64,000 nucleotides of DNA, from assembly GCF_038449125.1 (NCBI RefSeq), contig NZ_CP151800.1, positions 4,622,406 to 4,686,405 on the forward strand, in the 5' to 3' direction. The notes below the pieces were generated by a model. That model was not told where the DNA came from. It saw only the letters and a list, made by a program, of their open reading frames with translations, and ran no database searches. This stretch comes from Kosakonia sp. BYX6 (GTDB lineage: Bacteria > Pseudomonadota > Gammaproteobacteria > Enterobacterales > Enterobacteriaceae). The position numbers and the translations under genes were made by a program. Of the stretch, positions 30,067-40,046 are shown piece after piece. Positions within the stretch are counted from its first letter, which is position 1. Each line of letters begins with the position of its first letter.

Positions 30067-31050
30067 TTATTTCACCGTATTGCGTATCGCGATTTCCGCT
30101 TCCGCGCCTTTCACTTTCCGTGACCAGACCGAGGTCAAAATCGGCACCAGAATCGAGGTGACAATCACCGACGTCGCCACCAGCGCGGTTGCTGCTGGCG
30201 CCATCGGTTTAAAGTCCGGCACCATTTCAGCAATCAACACCGGCGTTGCCACCGCCGCGCCTGCGGAACTGGAGGCCGCCAAACCCGCCGTGCCGTCGCC
30301 GCCGCCAATCAGCTTATCGGCGATGATCAGCGGAATACCGGTAATCACAATCACCGCCAGGCCCAGCAGAACACCCAGCAAACCGGTTTGTGCGATCACA
30401 CTTAAATCGATGGTATTGCCGAGCGCGAAAGCAAAGAACGGGATCAGCGTTTGCACGGCGTTACTAAAGAACTCGCGCAGTTCCGGGTCGAGGTTCCCCA
30501 GCGCGAACCCCACCAGGAAAGGCAACACGGCACCGACAAACACATGGGGTTCAAACGACGCGATACCCGCAGTGCCGAGGATAATCATCGTCATCAGCGG
30601 GCCGGATTCCAGCGACATCAACACAAAAGCCCCGGCCTCCTCTTTAGTGCCGTACTGTTGCATGATTGACGCATACAGCCCGCCATTGGTCATATCCATC
30701 GACGCCACCAGCGCCAGCGTCGACATCCCGGCAAAGAACCCGACTTCCACACCGTGTTCGGGAATCACGCGGGACGCGATAGCCGCAACCACCCACGCAA
30801 CCGCGATTTTCGTTACTACCAGCGTTCCCGATTTACGCAGCACCGTACCGGTCGCGCTCAGCTTGATGGAGGCGCCCATACAGAAAAACCACACCGCCAG
30901 GATTGGCACCGTGCCAGTGATCATGCCGTTGGTAAACGAGCCGAAGTATTTTCCCGCCCCGGGCGCAAAGGTGTGGCACAACGCACCGATGAACAATGGA
31001 ACCAGCATCATCCCGCCAGGGATCTTTTCAATTGCACGCTTGATTTGCAT
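30067..31050 (-). CDS. kdgT: 2-keto-3-deoxygluconate permease
   Basis: Inner-membrane proton symporter importing 2-keto-3-deoxygluconate. The 327-residue protein starts [20 protein letters not shown] and has about ten membrane segments, with [18 protein letters not shown]-like and [19 protein letters not shown] motifs identical to E. coli KdgT. The start at 31050 is supported by an AGGTGAAG ribosome site; a 14-codon extension is not conserved. A KdgR-like operator lies in its leader at 31176-31190. It is convergent with the aldolase, giving import and cleavage of the same compound. Confidence 0.96.
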   Translation of the reverse strand: MQIKRAIEKIPGGMMLVPLFIGALCHTFAPGAGKYFGSFTNGMITGTVPILAVWFFCMGASIKLSATGTVLRKSGTLVVTKIAVAWVVAAIASRVIPEHGVEVGFFAGMSTLALVASMDMTNGGLYASIMQQYGTKEEAGAFVLMSLESGPLMTMIILGTAGIASFEPHVFVGAVLPFLVGFALGNLDPELREFFSNAVQTLIPFFAFALGNTIDLSVIAQTGLLGVLLGLAVIVITGIPLIIADKLIGGGDGTAGLAASSSAGAAVATPVLIAEMVPDFKPMAPAATALVATSVIVTSILVPILTSVWSRKVKGAEAEIAIRNTVK

Positions 31051-31175
31051 ATCTTCACCTGTCAAAAACGTCCGATTTTTGTACGCTGACACTCCAGTGT
31101 TGCGGGAAAACAGCAGCGCGGATGAAGAGATGGTAGAAGCAGATCGGGCAAAGAAAAGTGATCAAACAACCAGAA

Positions 31176-31190
31176 CAAAACAATATTTCA
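31176..31190 (-). promoter_or_regulatory. KdgR-like operator upstream of kdgT
   Basis: CAAAACAATATTTCA fits TGAAA-N5-TTTCA with two mismatches in the left arm and sits 126 bases upstream of the kdgT start. kdgT is a known KdgR target in E. coli. The 257 bases between kdgT and sodA hold this site, the sodA terminator and otherwise nothing recognisable. Confidence 0.5.
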
Positions 31191-31241
31191 TTAATTCCAG
31201 ACAGGTGTTCCCTTTAGTTATGACCAGGCAAAAAAGCATAA

Positions 31242-31278
31242 AAAAACCCCCGTCGGCAACGCCTGGCGGGGGTTTTGA
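31242..31278 (-). terminator. Rho-independent terminator of sodA
   Basis: AAAACCCCCG and CGGGGGTTTT pair around TCGGCAACGCCTGG. On the minus strand it lies about 30 bases beyond sodA and ends in a T run. Confidence 0.88.
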
Positions 31279-31307
31279 CTCACCTCACAGTGAGCGATGG
31301 AACAGAC

Positions 31308-31928
31308 TTATTTTTTCGCAGCGAAACGCGCAGCCGCTTCATCCCAGTTAACCACATTCCAGAACTCTTTGATGTAGTCCGGGCGGCGGTTCTGGAATTT
31401 CAGGTAGTAAGCGTGTTCCCACACATCCAGGCCAACAATCGGGAAACCGGACGCGCCAGAAATCGCTTCACCCATCAGCGGGGAATCCTGGTTAGCGGTA
31501 GACACTACAGCCAGTTTGTCGCCTTTCAGCACCAGCCAGGCCCAACCGGAACCAAAGCGAGTGGCAGCCGCTTTTTCGAATTCCGCTTTGAAGTTGTCAA
31601 CGGAACCGAAATCGCGCTCGATAGCCGCTTTCAGGTCACCCTGCAGGGTGGTGCCTTTTTTCAGACCTTTCCAGAAAAAACTGTGGTTAGCGTGACCACC
31701 TGCGTTGTTACGCAGCACGGTTTTTTTGTCTGCTGGCAGCTGATCCAGTTTGGTGATCAGCTCTTCAACCGGCAGGCTAGCGAATTCCGGCAGGCTTTCC
31801 AGCGCAGCGTTAGCATTGTTGACGTAGGTCTGGTGATGTTTGGTGTGATGGATTTCCATCGTCTGCTTGTCGAAATGAGGCTCAAGGGCATCATACGCAT
31901 ACGGCAGAGCGGGCAGTGTATAGCTCAT
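31308..31928 (-). CDS. sodA: Superoxide dismutase, manganese
   Basis: Cytoplasmic Mn enzyme that dismutates superoxide. The 206-residue protein begins [20 protein letters not shown] with metal ligand His27 ([11 protein letters not shown]), a second His in [10 protein letters not shown], and the [15 protein letters not shown] motif holding the Asp and His ligands; GSGWAWLV is typical of the Mn/Fe family. Two further in-frame ATGs upstream are nearer the GGAGATG site but the family start is at 31928. Fur and redox control is expected from its promoter. Confidence 0.98.
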   Translation of the reverse strand: MSYTLPALPYAYDALEPHFDKQTMEIHHTKHHQTYVNNANAALESLPEFASLPVEELITKLDQLPADKKTVLRNNAGGHANHSFFWKGLKKGTTLQGDLKAAIERDFGSVDNFKAEFEKAAATRFGSGWAWLVLKGDKLAVVSTANQDSPLMGEAISGASGFPIVGLDVWEHAYYLKFQNRRPDYIKEFWNVVNWDEAAARFAAKK

Positions 31929-31999
31929 TTTCATCTCCATTATTGTCTGGCGGCACGTGTGTTAATGCCGCGTAAGCAGTCGGATCATTATAGTTAATT

Positions 32000-32023
32000 A
32001 AATGATATTGAAAATGTTTATCA
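32000..32023 (-). promoter_or_regulatory. Fur-box-like site in the sodA promoter
   Basis: The stretch AATGATATTGAAAATGTTTA plus TCA matches the E. coli sodA promoter Fur site, with an ATTATA (TATAAT on the minus strand) -10 hexamer at 31987-31992 downstream. Repression by Fe-Fur is expected; other sodA regulators (SoxS, ArcA) may also act but I did not resolve their sites. Confidence 0.6.
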
Positions 32024-32071
32024 ATGCCGTAGTTTTTATATGGTTATAACTTTTGGTTATGTTCATGAAAC

Positions 32072-32087
32072 TGTGAAGCCGCTCACC
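32072..32087 (+). promoter_or_regulatory. CRP site upstream of rhaT
   Basis: TGTGA-AGCCGC-TCACC matches the CRP consensus TGTGA-N6-TCACA at nine of ten arm positions, about 130 bases before the rhaT start. Catabolite control of rhamnose uptake is known in E. coli. The 289 bases between sodA and rhaT hold this and the sodA promoter. Confidence 0.7.
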
Positions 32088-32217
32088 TCCATAACGCGCT
32101 CATTGCCAGCTCACGCCGCAATGCGGCAAACGCCTCAAGGTTAATCCTCTGACTGATTTTTACACTCATCGGGTCGGCTGCTCGTATCCCGGCGATAAAA
32201 ACAAAGAGGATTGATTA

Positions 32218-33252
32218 ATGAGTAACGCGATTACGATGGGTATTTTATGGCATTTGATAGGCGCAGCCAGTGCAGCCTGTTTCTATGCCCCGTTTAAAAA
32301 GGTGAAAAATTGGTCCTGGGAAACCATGTGGTCAATCGGTGGCATCGTCTCCTGGTTGATTCTTCCCTGGACCATCAGCGCGCTGTTATTGCCTGATTTT
32401 TGGGCCTATTTCAGCTCGTTTAATGCTTCCACGCTGCTGCCGGTGTTTCTGTTTGGCGCGATGTGGGGCGTCGGCAACATCAACTACGGCCTGACCATGC
32501 GCTATTTAGGCATGTCGATGGGTATTGGTATCGCCATCGGCATTACGCTGATTGTCGGTACGTTGATGACCCCGATTCTCAACGGTAATTTCGATGTGCT
32601 GATCAATACCGAAGGCGGCCGTATGACGCTGCTGGGCGTGCTGGTCGCGCTGATTGGCGTCGGGATTGTCACCCGCGCAGGTCAGTTGAAAGAGCGCAAA
32701 ATGGGCATCAAAGCCGAAGAGTTCAACCTGAAAAAAGGTCTCGCGCTCGCCATCATGTGCGGCGTGTTCTCTGCCGGGATGTCGTTTGCAATGAACGCCG
32801 CAAAACCGATGCACGAAGCCGCCGCGGCGCTGGGCATCGATCCGCTTTACACCGCCTTGCCAAGCTATGTGGTGATCATGGGCGGCGGCGCGCTGGTGAA
32901 TCTCGGCTTCTGCTTTGTTCGTCTGGCAAAAGTGAAGAACTTGTCGGTAAAAGCAGACTTCTCGCTGGCAAAACCACTGATCATCAGCAATATCCTGCTT
33001 TCCGCGTTGGGCGGTTTGATGTGGTATCTGCAATTTTTCTTCTACGCCTGGGGCCACGCGCGCATTCCGGCGCAGTATGACTACATCAGTTGGATGCTGC
33101 ATATGAGCTTCTACGTGCTGTGCGGCGGAATTGTCGGGCTGATTCTGAAAGAGTGGAAGAACGCCGGGCGCCAGCCGGTGAGCGTATTGAGCCTCGGCTG
33201 CGTGGTGATCATTGTCGCGGCCAATATTGTTGGCCTCGGCATGGCCAGTTAA
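32218..33252 (+). CDS. rhaT: L-rhamnose:proton symporter
   Basis: Inner-membrane importer of L-rhamnose driven by the proton gradient. The 344-residue protein, [20 protein letters not shown], has ten hydrophobic segments and the RhaT-family signature [20 protein letters not shown]; length equals E. coli. An AGAGGA ribosome site precedes the ATG. It lies tail to tail with rhaR with no gap between stop codons. A separate ABC importer downstream gives a second uptake route. Confidence 0.97.
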   Translation: MSNAITMGILWHLIGAASAACFYAPFKKVKNWSWETMWSIGGIVSWLILPWTISALLLPDFWAYFSSFNASTLLPVFLFGAMWGVGNINYGLTMRYLGMSMGIGIAIGITLIVGTLMTPILNGNFDVLINTEGGRMTLLGVLVALIGVGIVTRAGQLKERKMGIKAEEFNLKKGLALAIMCGVFSAGMSFAMNAAKPMHEAAAALGIDPLYTALPSYVVIMGGGALVNLGFCFVRLAKVKNLSVKADFSLAKPLIISNILLSALGGLMWYLQFFFYAWGHARIPAQYDYISWMLHMSFYVLCGGIVGLILKEWKNAGRQPVSVLSLGCVVIIVAANIVGLGMAS

Positions 33253-34101
33253 TCAGGCAGCAACCCGGCTACGATGACGCCACTGGCCTGGCGTCATCCC
33301 TACCTCGCGGCTAAACACCACCGAAAAGTAGTTACTGTCTTCAAACCCGCACTGCATGGCAATTTCACTGATCATCTGCTCGGAGTGCTGCAACAAATAT
33401 TGCGCATGGCAGATGCGTAACTGGCGCAAATAGTGGTTGATGGTCATCCCGGTTTGGGTGCGGAATTGCTGACGCAACGCGCGCTCGCTGCACTGCTCCT
33501 GCTCGCAAAATTGCTCCAGCACAAAGCTGCGGTTCAGGCTGCCGGTTAGCGCGGTGATCAGCTTATCGAGCAGCGCTTCGCTGTGCGTGGCGGCCAGGTT
33601 ATCGGCGGCGAAACGGTGGCGTTTTAAGGTCATCACCAACTGCGCGAACAGGGTTTCCGCCATCAGGTTCGCCAGCGGATCGCTCTTGGTACTTTCATGC
33701 TCAAGCTGCGCAATCACCTGCCGCGCCTGCGTCATACCGGAACTGCCAATGCGCCAGTGCGGGATCCATTGCGCGCCATTGAGGCCAGGAATATGCGCCG
33801 CCCAGTCGAGATTGAGCGTCAACCTGTCCGGGCAGTAGATGATGTTCTGCAACACCAGGTCATTGACCGAGGCGTAAGAGTGGCAATCTTGCGCGCGGAT
33901 ATAAAACAGATCGCCGCGCGTGATGCGGTAAGGCCGGTCATTGAGCACGTGCAGACCGTTGCCGCGCCATACCATCACCAGTTCGTAAAACTCATGGGTA
34001 TGTTCAGCAAAGACATTTTGCGGGTAGCGATCCGCCACCGCCACCGTTTGCCCGGCGCGGGGGAAGAAGTCCGCTTGACGAAGAATTAACTGGCCTGCCA
34101 C
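33253..34101 (-). CDS. rhaR: Transcriptional activator RhaR
   Basis: AraC-family activator of rhaSR in response to L-rhamnose. The 282-residue protein has an N-terminal cupin sugar-binding domain ([20 protein letters not shown], around residues 33-52) and a C-terminal double helix-turn-helix domain with the AraC signature [20 protein letters not shown] near residue 245. It is the second gene after rhaS, with a 73-base gap. The start could be slightly upstream since N-termini vary in this family. Confidence 0.95.
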   Translation of the reverse strand: MAGQLILRQADFFPRAGQTVAVADRYPQNVFAEHTHEFYELVMVWRGNGLHVLNDRPYRITRGDLFYIRAQDCHSYASVNDLVLQNIIYCPDRLTLNLDWAAHIPGLNGAQWIPHWRIGSSGMTQARQVIAQLEHESTKSDPLANLMAETLFAQLVMTLKRHRFAADNLAATHSEALLDKLITALTGSLNRSFVLEQFCEQEQCSERALRQQFRTQTGMTINHYLRQLRICHAQYLLQHSEQMISEIAMQCGFEDSNYFSVVFSREVGMTPGQWRHRSRVAA

Positions 34102-34174
34102 AAAGTCACCTCTGCCCTGAACAACCTGACATTATTAGCGGAAGTTCGGCAAAAAATCGGTGATAGCCTTCTCG

Positions 34175-35011
34175 TTACTGAAGCAGCGTGTCGCGGCCCT
34201 GGCGAATATCGCGCGGCGACCAGTCGAACTCGCGGCGAAACAGCGTCGAAAAGTGGTTACTGTCGCCAAACCCGCAGCGATAAGCGATATCCGTAACGCT
34301 CTCATCGCTGTGGCGCAGCATATGACGCGCTTTAATCAGCCGCAGGCGGTTCAGGTAGCGTTGCGGCGTCATGCCGGTGGATTGTTTAAGCTGGCGATGC
34401 AGGGTGCGCAACGAAAGCGTGAACTGCTCGGCCAGCGACTCCCAACACACCTCTTGCGCAAAGTTGTCTTCCAGCCACAGCATCAGTTGATTAAGCCGCG
34501 CGTCGCTGTTGCCAGCCCCTTCTTGCTGGCTGCTTTTACGCAGCAACACCAGCAACTGCATAAACAAGATTTCGCGGTTGGCAATCGCGTGCGTATCCGT
34601 TTCCGCGCCCCTCTCTTCCATCTGGCTGATAATGCCGCGCACCAGCCCCAGCGTGTGCTGGCTCACCCGCCAGTGCGACGGATAATTACCGTCCTGCTCT
34701 TGCGGCAAAAGCTGGTTTAACCCGGCCAGAAACTGGAACGCGTCCGGCGAGCGGTACAACACATTGGTCAAACAAAGGTTATCGGTATGTTCATACAGAT
34801 GCCGGTCATGGTCGCGCACAAAACAGACCGTCCCGCCGCTGATGGTGTAAGGCTGGCCGTTGAACACATGAATGCCCGTTCCGTGCTCGACAATCACAAT
34901 TTCATGAAAATCATGATGATGCTCAGGAAACGCGGCCTGGGGTAATCGCGGCTCGATGGCAACGGGTGATTTACCTGTCGGAAAAAAATCCACGCTATGC
35001 AGTACGGTCAT
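34175..35011 (-). CDS. rhaS: Transcriptional activator RhaS
   Basis: AraC-family activator that, with rhamnose, turns on rhaBAD and rhaT. The 278-residue protein (same length as E. coli) starts [20 protein letters not shown], with cupin motif [20 protein letters not shown] and the C-terminal signature [21 protein letters not shown] ten-codon longer frame was rejected by comparison with the E. coli start. It is divergent from rhaBAD and upstream of rhaR. Confidence 0.96.
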   Translation of the reverse strand: MTVLHSVDFFPTGKSPVAIEPRLPQAAFPEHHHDFHEIVIVEHGTGIHVFNGQPYTISGGTVCFVRDHDRHLYEHTDNLCLTNVLYRSPDAFQFLAGLNQLLPQEQDGNYPSHWRVSQHTLGLVRGIISQMEERGAETDTHAIANREILFMQLLVLLRKSSQQEGAGNSDARLNQLMLWLEDNFAQEVCWESLAEQFTLSLRTLHRQLKQSTGMTPQRYLNRLRLIKARHMLRHSDESVTDIAYRCGFGDSNHFSTLFRREFDWSPRDIRQGRDTLLQ

Positions 35012-35139
35012 GATCGCCCCAGCAGTGAGAAATGTTCTCAAAATAGTAATTAAGGGTTCTCAACCTCACCTTAAATTTTCGACGCCATTTCGCGCATAGG
35101 CTGCCGTTTTTTCAAGAAACGGGCGGAAAGATCGGGAAA

Positions 35140-35155
35140 TGTGGCGAGGGTCACA
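35140..35155. promoter_or_regulatory. CRP site, rhaSR side
   Basis: TGTGG-CGAGGG-TCACA matches the CRP consensus at nine of ten arm positions in the 301-base gap between rhaS and rhaB. It is closer to rhaS and probably serves rhaSR, though it could also act on rhaBAD. Confidence 0.65.
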
Positions 35156-35185
35156 ATGGCTGAAAACCCCGCCATTACTGGAAAC

Positions 35186-35201
35186 TGTGAACTCTCTCAC
35201 G
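35186..35201. promoter_or_regulatory. CRP site for rhaBAD
   Basis: TGTGA-ACTCTC-TCACG matches the CRP consensus at nine of ten arm positions and ends three bases before the upstream RhaS half-site, the geometry known for E. coli rhaBAD. Confidence 0.75.
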
Positions 35202-35204
35202 TTC

Positions 35205-35280
35205 ATCTTTGCTTTCTTGCCAGCGCGAAATGGGCGCTGTCAGTAACAAGAAGGTACATCCCTCGGCCCTTTTTTAGACT
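35205..35280 (+). promoter_or_regulatory. RhaS half-sites and rhaBAD promoter
   Basis: ATCTTTGCTTTCTTGCC (35205) and GTCAGTAACAAGAAGGT (35239) correspond to the two inverted 17-base RhaS half-sites of E. coli rhaBAD, followed by a TAGACT -10 hexamer at 35275. The half-site gap is 16-17 bases. Activation by rhamnose-bound RhaS together with CRP is expected. Confidence 0.75.
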
Positions 35281-35312
35281 GTCCGCAATGACTCTATGAA
35301 GGACCCCTCATC

Positions 35313-36782
35313 ATGACTTTTCGCCATTGTGTCGCGGTTGATTTAGGTGCCTCCAGCGGGCGGGTAATGCTGGCGCGCTATGACCGGAAAAACCGCGCGC
35401 TTACGCTTCGCGAAATTCACCGTTTTGTTAACTGCCTGCAAAAAGTAGACGGCTTTGATTGCTGGGATATCGACAGCCTCGAAGCCGAAATTCGTACCGG
35501 TCTTGAGAAAGTGTGCGCCGAAGGCATTCAGCCAGACAGCATCGGCATTGATACCTGGGGCGTGGATTACGTACTGATTAACCGCGAAGGTCAGCGCGTT
35601 GGGTTGCCGATTGCCTACCGCGACGATCGCACCGACGGCGTGATGCACCGCGCCATGCAGCAACCGGGCAAAGCGGATATCTATCGCCGCAGCGGCATCC
35701 AATTTTTGCCTTTCAATACCCTCTACCAACTGCGCGCGCTGGCGGAACAACAGCCGGAGCTGCTGGAGCAGGTCGAACACGCCTTGCTGATCCCGGATTA
35801 CTTCAGCTACCGCCTGACTGGCAATCTGAACTGGGAATACACCAACGCCACCACCACGCAACTGGTCAATATCAATACCGATAACTGGGACGACACGCTG
35901 CTGGCATGGGCCGGCGTTCCCGCGCGCTGGTTCGGGACGCCGACCCATCCGGGGAATGTGATTGGCCATTGGATCTGCCCGCAGGGCAACGCCATTCCGG
36001 TGGTGGCGGTCGCCAGCCATGACACCGCCAGCGCGGTGATCGCTTCGCCGCTGGCGGATAACGACGCGGCGTACCTCTCTTCCGGCACCTGGTCATTGAT
36101 GGGTTTTGAGAGCAAAACCCCCTACACCAGCGATAACGCCCTCGCCGCCAATATCACCAACGAAGGCGGCGCAGAAGGCCGTTACCGCGTGCTGAAAAAC
36201 ATCATGGGTTTGTGGCTGTTACAGCGGGTGCTGAAAGAGCAAAACGTCACCGACCTGCCCGCGCTGATTGCCCTTACCGAGCAAGTCCCGACCTGCCGTT
36301 TCGTGATAAATCCAAACGACGATCGCTTTATCAACCCACATGACATGAGCGCCGAAATTCAGGCCGCCTGCCTTGATGCCAACCAGCCTGCGCCGCAAAA
36401 CGCCGCCGAGCTGGCGCGCTGCATCTTCGATAGCCTCGCGCTGCTGTATGCCGATGTGCTGAGCGAGCTGGCCTTCCTGCGCGGTAAGCCGTTTACCCGC
36501 TTGCACATTGTTGGCGGCGGTTGCCAGAACCAGTTACTGAACCAACTGTGCGCCGACGCCTGCGGTTTACCGGTGATCGCCGGCCCGGTTGAAGCCTCGA
36601 CGCTGGGCAATATCGGTGTGCAACTGATGACGCTGGATGAACTGACCAACGTGGACGATTTCCGCCAGGTGGTGGTGGCTAACCACAACCTGCTTACCTT
36701 TACCCCTAATCCTGACAATGAAATCGCCCGCTACGTCGCGCGCTTTCAACAAAAACGACAGACAAAGGAGCTTTGCGCATGA
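35313..36782 (+). CDS. rhaB: L-rhamnulokinase
   Basis: FGGY-family kinase that phosphorylates L-rhamnulose at C1. The 489-residue protein begins [20 protein letters not shown] (phosphate-binding DLGASSGR), with [11 protein letters not shown] near residue 75 and the ATP-site [15 protein letters not shown] near residue 400. E. coli length. It is first in rhaBAD and overlaps rhaA by four bases (ATGA). Confidence 0.98.
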   Translation: MTFRHCVAVDLGASSGRVMLARYDRKNRALTLREIHRFVNCLQKVDGFDCWDIDSLEAEIRTGLEKVCAEGIQPDSIGIDTWGVDYVLINREGQRVGLPIAYRDDRTDGVMHRAMQQPGKADIYRRSGIQFLPFNTLYQLRALAEQQPELLEQVEHALLIPDYFSYRLTGNLNWEYTNATTTQLVNINTDNWDDTLLAWAGVPARWFGTPTHPGNVIGHWICPQGNAIPVVAVASHDTASAVIASPLADNDAAYLSSGTWSLMGFESKTPYTSDNALAANITNEGGAEGRYRVLKNIMGLWLLQRVLKEQNVTDLPALIALTEQVPTCRFVINPNDDRFINPHDMSAEIQAACLDANQPAPQNAAELARCIFDSLALLYADVLSELAFLRGKPFTRLHIVGGGCQNQLLNQLCADACGLPVIAGPVEASTLGNIGVQLMTLDELTNVDDFRQVVVANHNLLTFTPNPDNEIARYVARFQQKRQTKELCA

Positions 36783-38038
36783 CCACTCAACTTGAACAAG
36801 CCTGGGAAATTGCTAAACAGCGTTTCGCCGCTGTGGGTATTGATGTCGAGGAGGCGCTGCGCCAGCTCGATCGCCTGCCGGTTTCCATGCACTGCTGGCA
36901 GGGCGATGACGTTGCCGGTTTTGAAAATCCGGAAGGCAGCCTGACCGGCGGTATCCAGGCGACCGGGAATTACCCGGGCAAAGCGCGTAATGCTCGCGAG
37001 TTGCGCGCCGATCTCGAACAAGCGCTGAGCCTGATCCCTGGCCCCAAACGCCTTAACCTGCACGCCATTTATCACGAAGCCGATGAGCCAGTTGCGCGTA
37101 ACGAAATCAAACCAGAGCACTTCAAAAATTGGGTGCAGTGGGCGAAAGCCAACAAGCTGGGGCTGGATTTTAACCCGTCTTGCTTCTCTCACCCGCTGAG
37201 CGCCGATGGCTTTACGCTCTCGCACGCTAACGATGAAATCCGCCAGTTCTGGATTGACCATGTGAAAGCCAGCCGTCGCGTATCGGCCTATTTTGGTGAG
37301 CAATTGGGTACGCCATCGGTGATGAACATCTGGATCCCGGACGGCATGAAAGATGTCACCGTTGACCGCCTGGCGCCGCGCCAGCGTCTGCTGAATGCCC
37401 TCGATGAAGCGATCAGTGAAAAACTGAACCCGGCGCATCACATCGACGCAGTGGAAAGCAAGCTGTTCGGTATCGGCGCAGAGAGCTACACCGTCGGTTC
37501 CAACGAGTTCTATATGGGTTACGCCACCACACGCCAGACCGCGCTGTGTCTCGACGCTGGTCACTTCCACCCGACAGAAGTGATCTCCGACAAAATCTCC
37601 GCCGCCATGCTTTACGTGCCGCGCCTGCTGCTGCACGTCAGCCGACCGGTGCGTTGGGACAGCGATCACGTGGTGCTGCTGGATGACGAAACCCAGGCCA
37701 TCGCCAGCGAAATCATTCGCCATAAACTGTTTGACCGCGTGCATATCGGTCTCGATTTCTTCGACGCTTCCATCAACCGTATCGCCGCCTGGGTGATCGG
37801 CACACGCAATATGAAAAAAGCGCTGCTGCGCGCGCTGCTGGAGCCGGTCGATCAGCTGCGCAAACTGGAAGCCGACGGCGATTACACCGCACGTTTGGCG
37901 CTGTTAGAGGAACAGAAATCCCTGCCGTGGCAGGCGGTATGGGAAATGTATTGCCAGCGTCACGACACGCCAGCCGGTAGCCAATGGCTGGAAAGCGTGC
38001 GGGCGTATGAGAAAGATGTGTTAAGCCAGCGCCATTAA
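36779..38038 (+). CDS. rhaA: L-rhamnose isomerase
   Basis: Mn2+-dependent TIM-barrel isomerase converting L-rhamnose to L-rhamnulose. The 419-residue protein starts [20 protein letters not shown] and carries the metal-binding and catalytic regions [34 protein letters not shown] and [16 protein letters not shown]. The ATG at 36779 has AAAGGAG eight bases upstream; an in-frame TTG six bases earlier is not needed. Length equals E. coli. Confidence 0.98.
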   Translation: MTTQLEQAWEIAKQRFAAVGIDVEEALRQLDRLPVSMHCWQGDDVAGFENPEGSLTGGIQATGNYPGKARNARELRADLEQALSLIPGPKRLNLHAIYHEADEPVARNEIKPEHFKNWVQWAKANKLGLDFNPSCFSHPLSADGFTLSHANDEIRQFWIDHVKASRRVSAYFGEQLGTPSVMNIWIPDGMKDVTVDRLAPRQRLLNALDEAISEKLNPAHHIDAVESKLFGIGAESYTVGSNEFYMGYATTRQTALCLDAGHFHPTEVISDKISAAMLYVPRLLLHVSRPVRWDSDHVVLLDDETQAIASEIIRHKLFDRVHIGLDFFDASINRIAAWVIGTRNMKKALLRALLEPVDQLRKLEADGDYTARLALLEEQKSLPWQAVWEMYCQRHDTPAGSQWLESVRAYEKDVLSQRH

Positions 38039-38043
38039 TTGAT

Positions 38044-38073
38044 GCGCCGGATAAGCACAGCGCCATCCGGCAA
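38044..38073. repeat. REP-like palindromic element inside the rha operon
   Basis: TGCGCCGGATAAGCACAGCG continues to CCATCCGGCA, a REP-type palindrome between rhaA and rhaD. In the operon it may adjust the relative stability of the rhaBA and rhaD segments. Confidence 0.75.
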
Positions 38074-38098
38074 CAGAACAAACAGGAACAGAGCAACT

Positions 38099-38929
38099 AT
38101 GCAGACCATGACTAATGCCTGGTTCGTCCAGGGGATGATCAAAGCCACTACCGACGCCTGGCTGAAAGGCTGGGACGAACGCAACGGCGGCAACTTAACC
38201 CTGCGTCTGGACGAGGCGGATATCGCGCCGTTCGAAGCGGATTTCCACCAAAAGCCGCGCTATATCGCCCTGAGCCAGCCGATGCCGCTGCTGGCGAACA
38301 CGCCGTTTATTGTCACCGGTTCCGGCAAATTCTTCCGCAACGTGCAGCTTGAGCCGTCCGCGAACTTAGGCGTAGTGAAAGTCGACAGCGATGGCGCGGG
38401 TTACCACATTCTGTGGGGGCTTACGCATGAAGCAGTACCAACTTCAGAACTGCCCGCACACTTCTTGTCGCACTGCGAACGCATCAAAACCACGGGCGGC
38501 AAAGACCGCGTGATTATGCACTGCCACGCCACCAACCTGATCGCGTTGACTTACGTGCTGGAAAATACCGCTGACCTGATTACCCGCAAACTGTGGGAAG
38601 GCAGCACCGAGTGCCTGGTGGTGTTCCCGGACGGCGTGGGCATTTTGCCGTGGATGGTGCCAGGCACCGATGAAATCGGCCAAGCCACCGCTGGAGAAAT
38701 GCAAAAACATTCGCTGGTGCTGTGGCCGTTCCACGGCGTTTTCGGCAGCGGCCCGACGCTCGATGAAGCTTTTGGCTTGATCGACACCGCCGAGAAGTCA
38801 GCGGAAGTGCTGGTCAAAATCTATTCGATGGGCGGCATGAAACAAACCATCACGCGCGAAGAACTGATTGCGCTCGGCAAACGCTTTGGTGTCACCCCGC
38901 TGCAATCAGCGTTAGATCTGTACTCATAA
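38099..38929 (+). CDS. rhaD: Rhamnulose-1-phosphate aldolase
   Basis: Class II zinc aldolase that splits L-rhamnulose 1-phosphate into dihydroxyacetone phosphate and L-lactaldehyde. The 276-residue protein begins [20 protein letters not shown], with GNLTLRL, the active-site Glu region and metal ligands in [13 protein letters not shown] (two His) and a third His in [14 protein letters not shown] 20-codon longer frame overlapping the REP element is rejected by conservation. RBS AGGAACAG. The dihydroxyacetone phosphate product can enter glycolysis through TpiA. Confidence 0.97.
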   Translation: MQTMTNAWFVQGMIKATTDAWLKGWDERNGGNLTLRLDEADIAPFEADFHQKPRYIALSQPMPLLANTPFIVTGSGKFFRNVQLEPSANLGVVKVDSDGAGYHILWGLTHEAVPTSELPAHFLSHCERIKTTGGKDRVIMHCHATNLIALTYVLENTADLITRKLWEGSTECLVVFPDGVGILPWMVPGTDEIGQATAGEMQKHSLVLWPFHGVFGSGPTLDEAFGLIDTAEKSAEVLVKIYSMGGMKQTITREELIALGKRFGVTPLQSALDLYS

Positions 38930-38937
38930 AAACATCG

Positions 38938-38961
38938 CGCCCCGCAGACACTGACGGGGCG
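38938..38961 (+). promoter_or_regulatory. Hairpin between rhaD and the ABC transporter genes
   Basis: CGCCCCG pairs with CGGGGCG around CAGACACTGA, 8 bases after the rhaD stop, without a T run. It is more likely an mRNA 3' stabiliser or partial attenuator than a full terminator, since only 80 bases separate rhaD from the transporter genes. Confidence 0.5.
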
Positions 38962-39009
38962 AATCCTCACCTGCAAACCCTACAAACACTGACTCGTGGA
39001 GTAAAAGCA

Positions 39010-39996
39010 ATGAAAACAAAAGCAAGCTTAATCCTCACCGTTGCCATTTTGGCGTTGTCCGGTTCCGCTTTAGCTGAAGTAAAAATCGCCCTGGTGGCGA
39101 AATCTTTAGGTAATGGCTTTTTTGAAGCAGCAAACACCGGCGCGCAGGAGGCAGCCAAAGAGTTAGGTGACGTTAAAGTGATTTACACCGGCCCGACCAC
39201 CACCACGGCGGAAGCGCAGATCGAAGTGCTGAACGGCTTGATCGCTCAGGGGGTGGATGCGATCGCGATTTCTGCCAACGATCCTGATGCCGTGGTGCCG
39301 GTGCTGAAAAAAGCGATGCAGCGCGGTATCAAAGTGGTGTCCTGGGATTCCGGCGTGGCGAAAGCCGGGCGGCAAATCCACCTTAACCCGTCCAACAACG
39401 CGCTGATTGGCGAAACTAACGTGAAGTTGGCCGACGATGCGCTGAAAGCGCTGAACGTCGAGAAAGGCGATGTCGCCATTTTGAGCGCCACACCGACATC
39501 CACGAACCAAAATATCTGGATTGCGGAGATGAAAAAGGTGCTGCCGAAGTACCCGTCCATCAACCTGGTGACCGTCGCCTATGGCGATGATCTATCGGAT
39601 AAAAGCTACCGCGAAGCGGTCGGTTTGCTGAAATCCTACCCGGATTTGAAAGTGATCGTCTCGCCGTCGTCGGTCGGCATTGTCGCCGCGGCGCAAGCGG
39701 TCAAAGACCAGGGCAAAATCGGCAAAGTGTATGTCACCGGTCTGGGGTTGCCGTCTGAAATGGCCGGCGCGATTAAATCCGGCGCCAGCAAAAGTTTCGC
39801 TATCTGGAACCCGATCGATCTCGGTTATGCCGCGACCTATTTAGCGGATGATTTGGTGAAAGGCACGGCGACCAAAGAGGAAGCCAGCATGGGCAAACTG
39901 GGCAAAGTCAAACTGGATGCCGATGGCAACGGCGCGATGTCGAAGCCGTTTGTCTACGATGCCAGCAACATTGATAAGTTCTCGAAGATTTTTTAA
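39010..39996 (+). CDS. Rhamnose ABC transporter, periplasmic binding protein
   Basis: Sugar-binding protein of the RbsB/LsrB-like type, 328 residues, probably delivering L-rhamnose to the permeases encoded next. A signal peptide (MKTKASLILTVAILALSGSA, cleavage after LA, before EVKIALV) precedes two Rossmann-like lobes with TGPTTTTAEAQIEVLNGLIA and VVSWDSG. It resembles the rhizobial RhaS binding protein, a name not used here because it clashes with the activator rhaS. GGAGTAAAAGCA precedes the ATG. Confidence 0.85.
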   Translation: MKTKASLILTVAILALSGSALAEVKIALVAKSLGNGFFEAANTGAQEAAKELGDVKVIYTGPTTTTAEAQIEVLNGLIAQGVDAIAISANDPDAVVPVLKKAMQRGIKVVSWDSGVAKAGRQIHLNPSNNALIGETNVKLADDALKALNVEKGDVAILSATPTSTNQNIWIAEMKKVLPKYPSINLVTVAYGDDLSDKSYREAVGLLKSYPDLKVIVSPSSVGIVAAAQAVKDQGKIGKVYVTGLGLPSEMAGAIKSGASKSFAIWNPIDLGYAATYLADDLVKGTATKEEASMGKLGKVKLDADGNGAMSKPFVYDASNIDKFSKIF

Positions 39997-40004
39997 TCCC
40001 ATAG

Positions 40005-40027
40005 CCCTCTCCCCCAACGGGAGAGGG
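40005..40027. repeat. AGAGGG-family hairpin inside the ABC operon
   Basis: CCCTCTCCC pairs perfectly with GGGAGAGGG around CCAAC, 8 bases after the binding-protein stop and 19 before the ATPase start. In ABC operons such hairpins often protect the binding-protein mRNA, giving it excess expression; that role is inferred. Confidence 0.75.
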
Positions 40028-40046
40028 TGAACACTGGAGAATTATC

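Noticed and set aside
30029-31351. 440-residue plus-strand open frame opposite kdgT
   Set aside because: Low-complexity Ser/Thr/Pro composition, no ribosome site, entirely antisense to a well conserved transporter and crossing the sodA terminator.
36746-37744. 332-residue minus-strand frame opposite rhaA
   Set aside because: Antisense shadow; no promoter or ribosome site and composition unlike a real protein.
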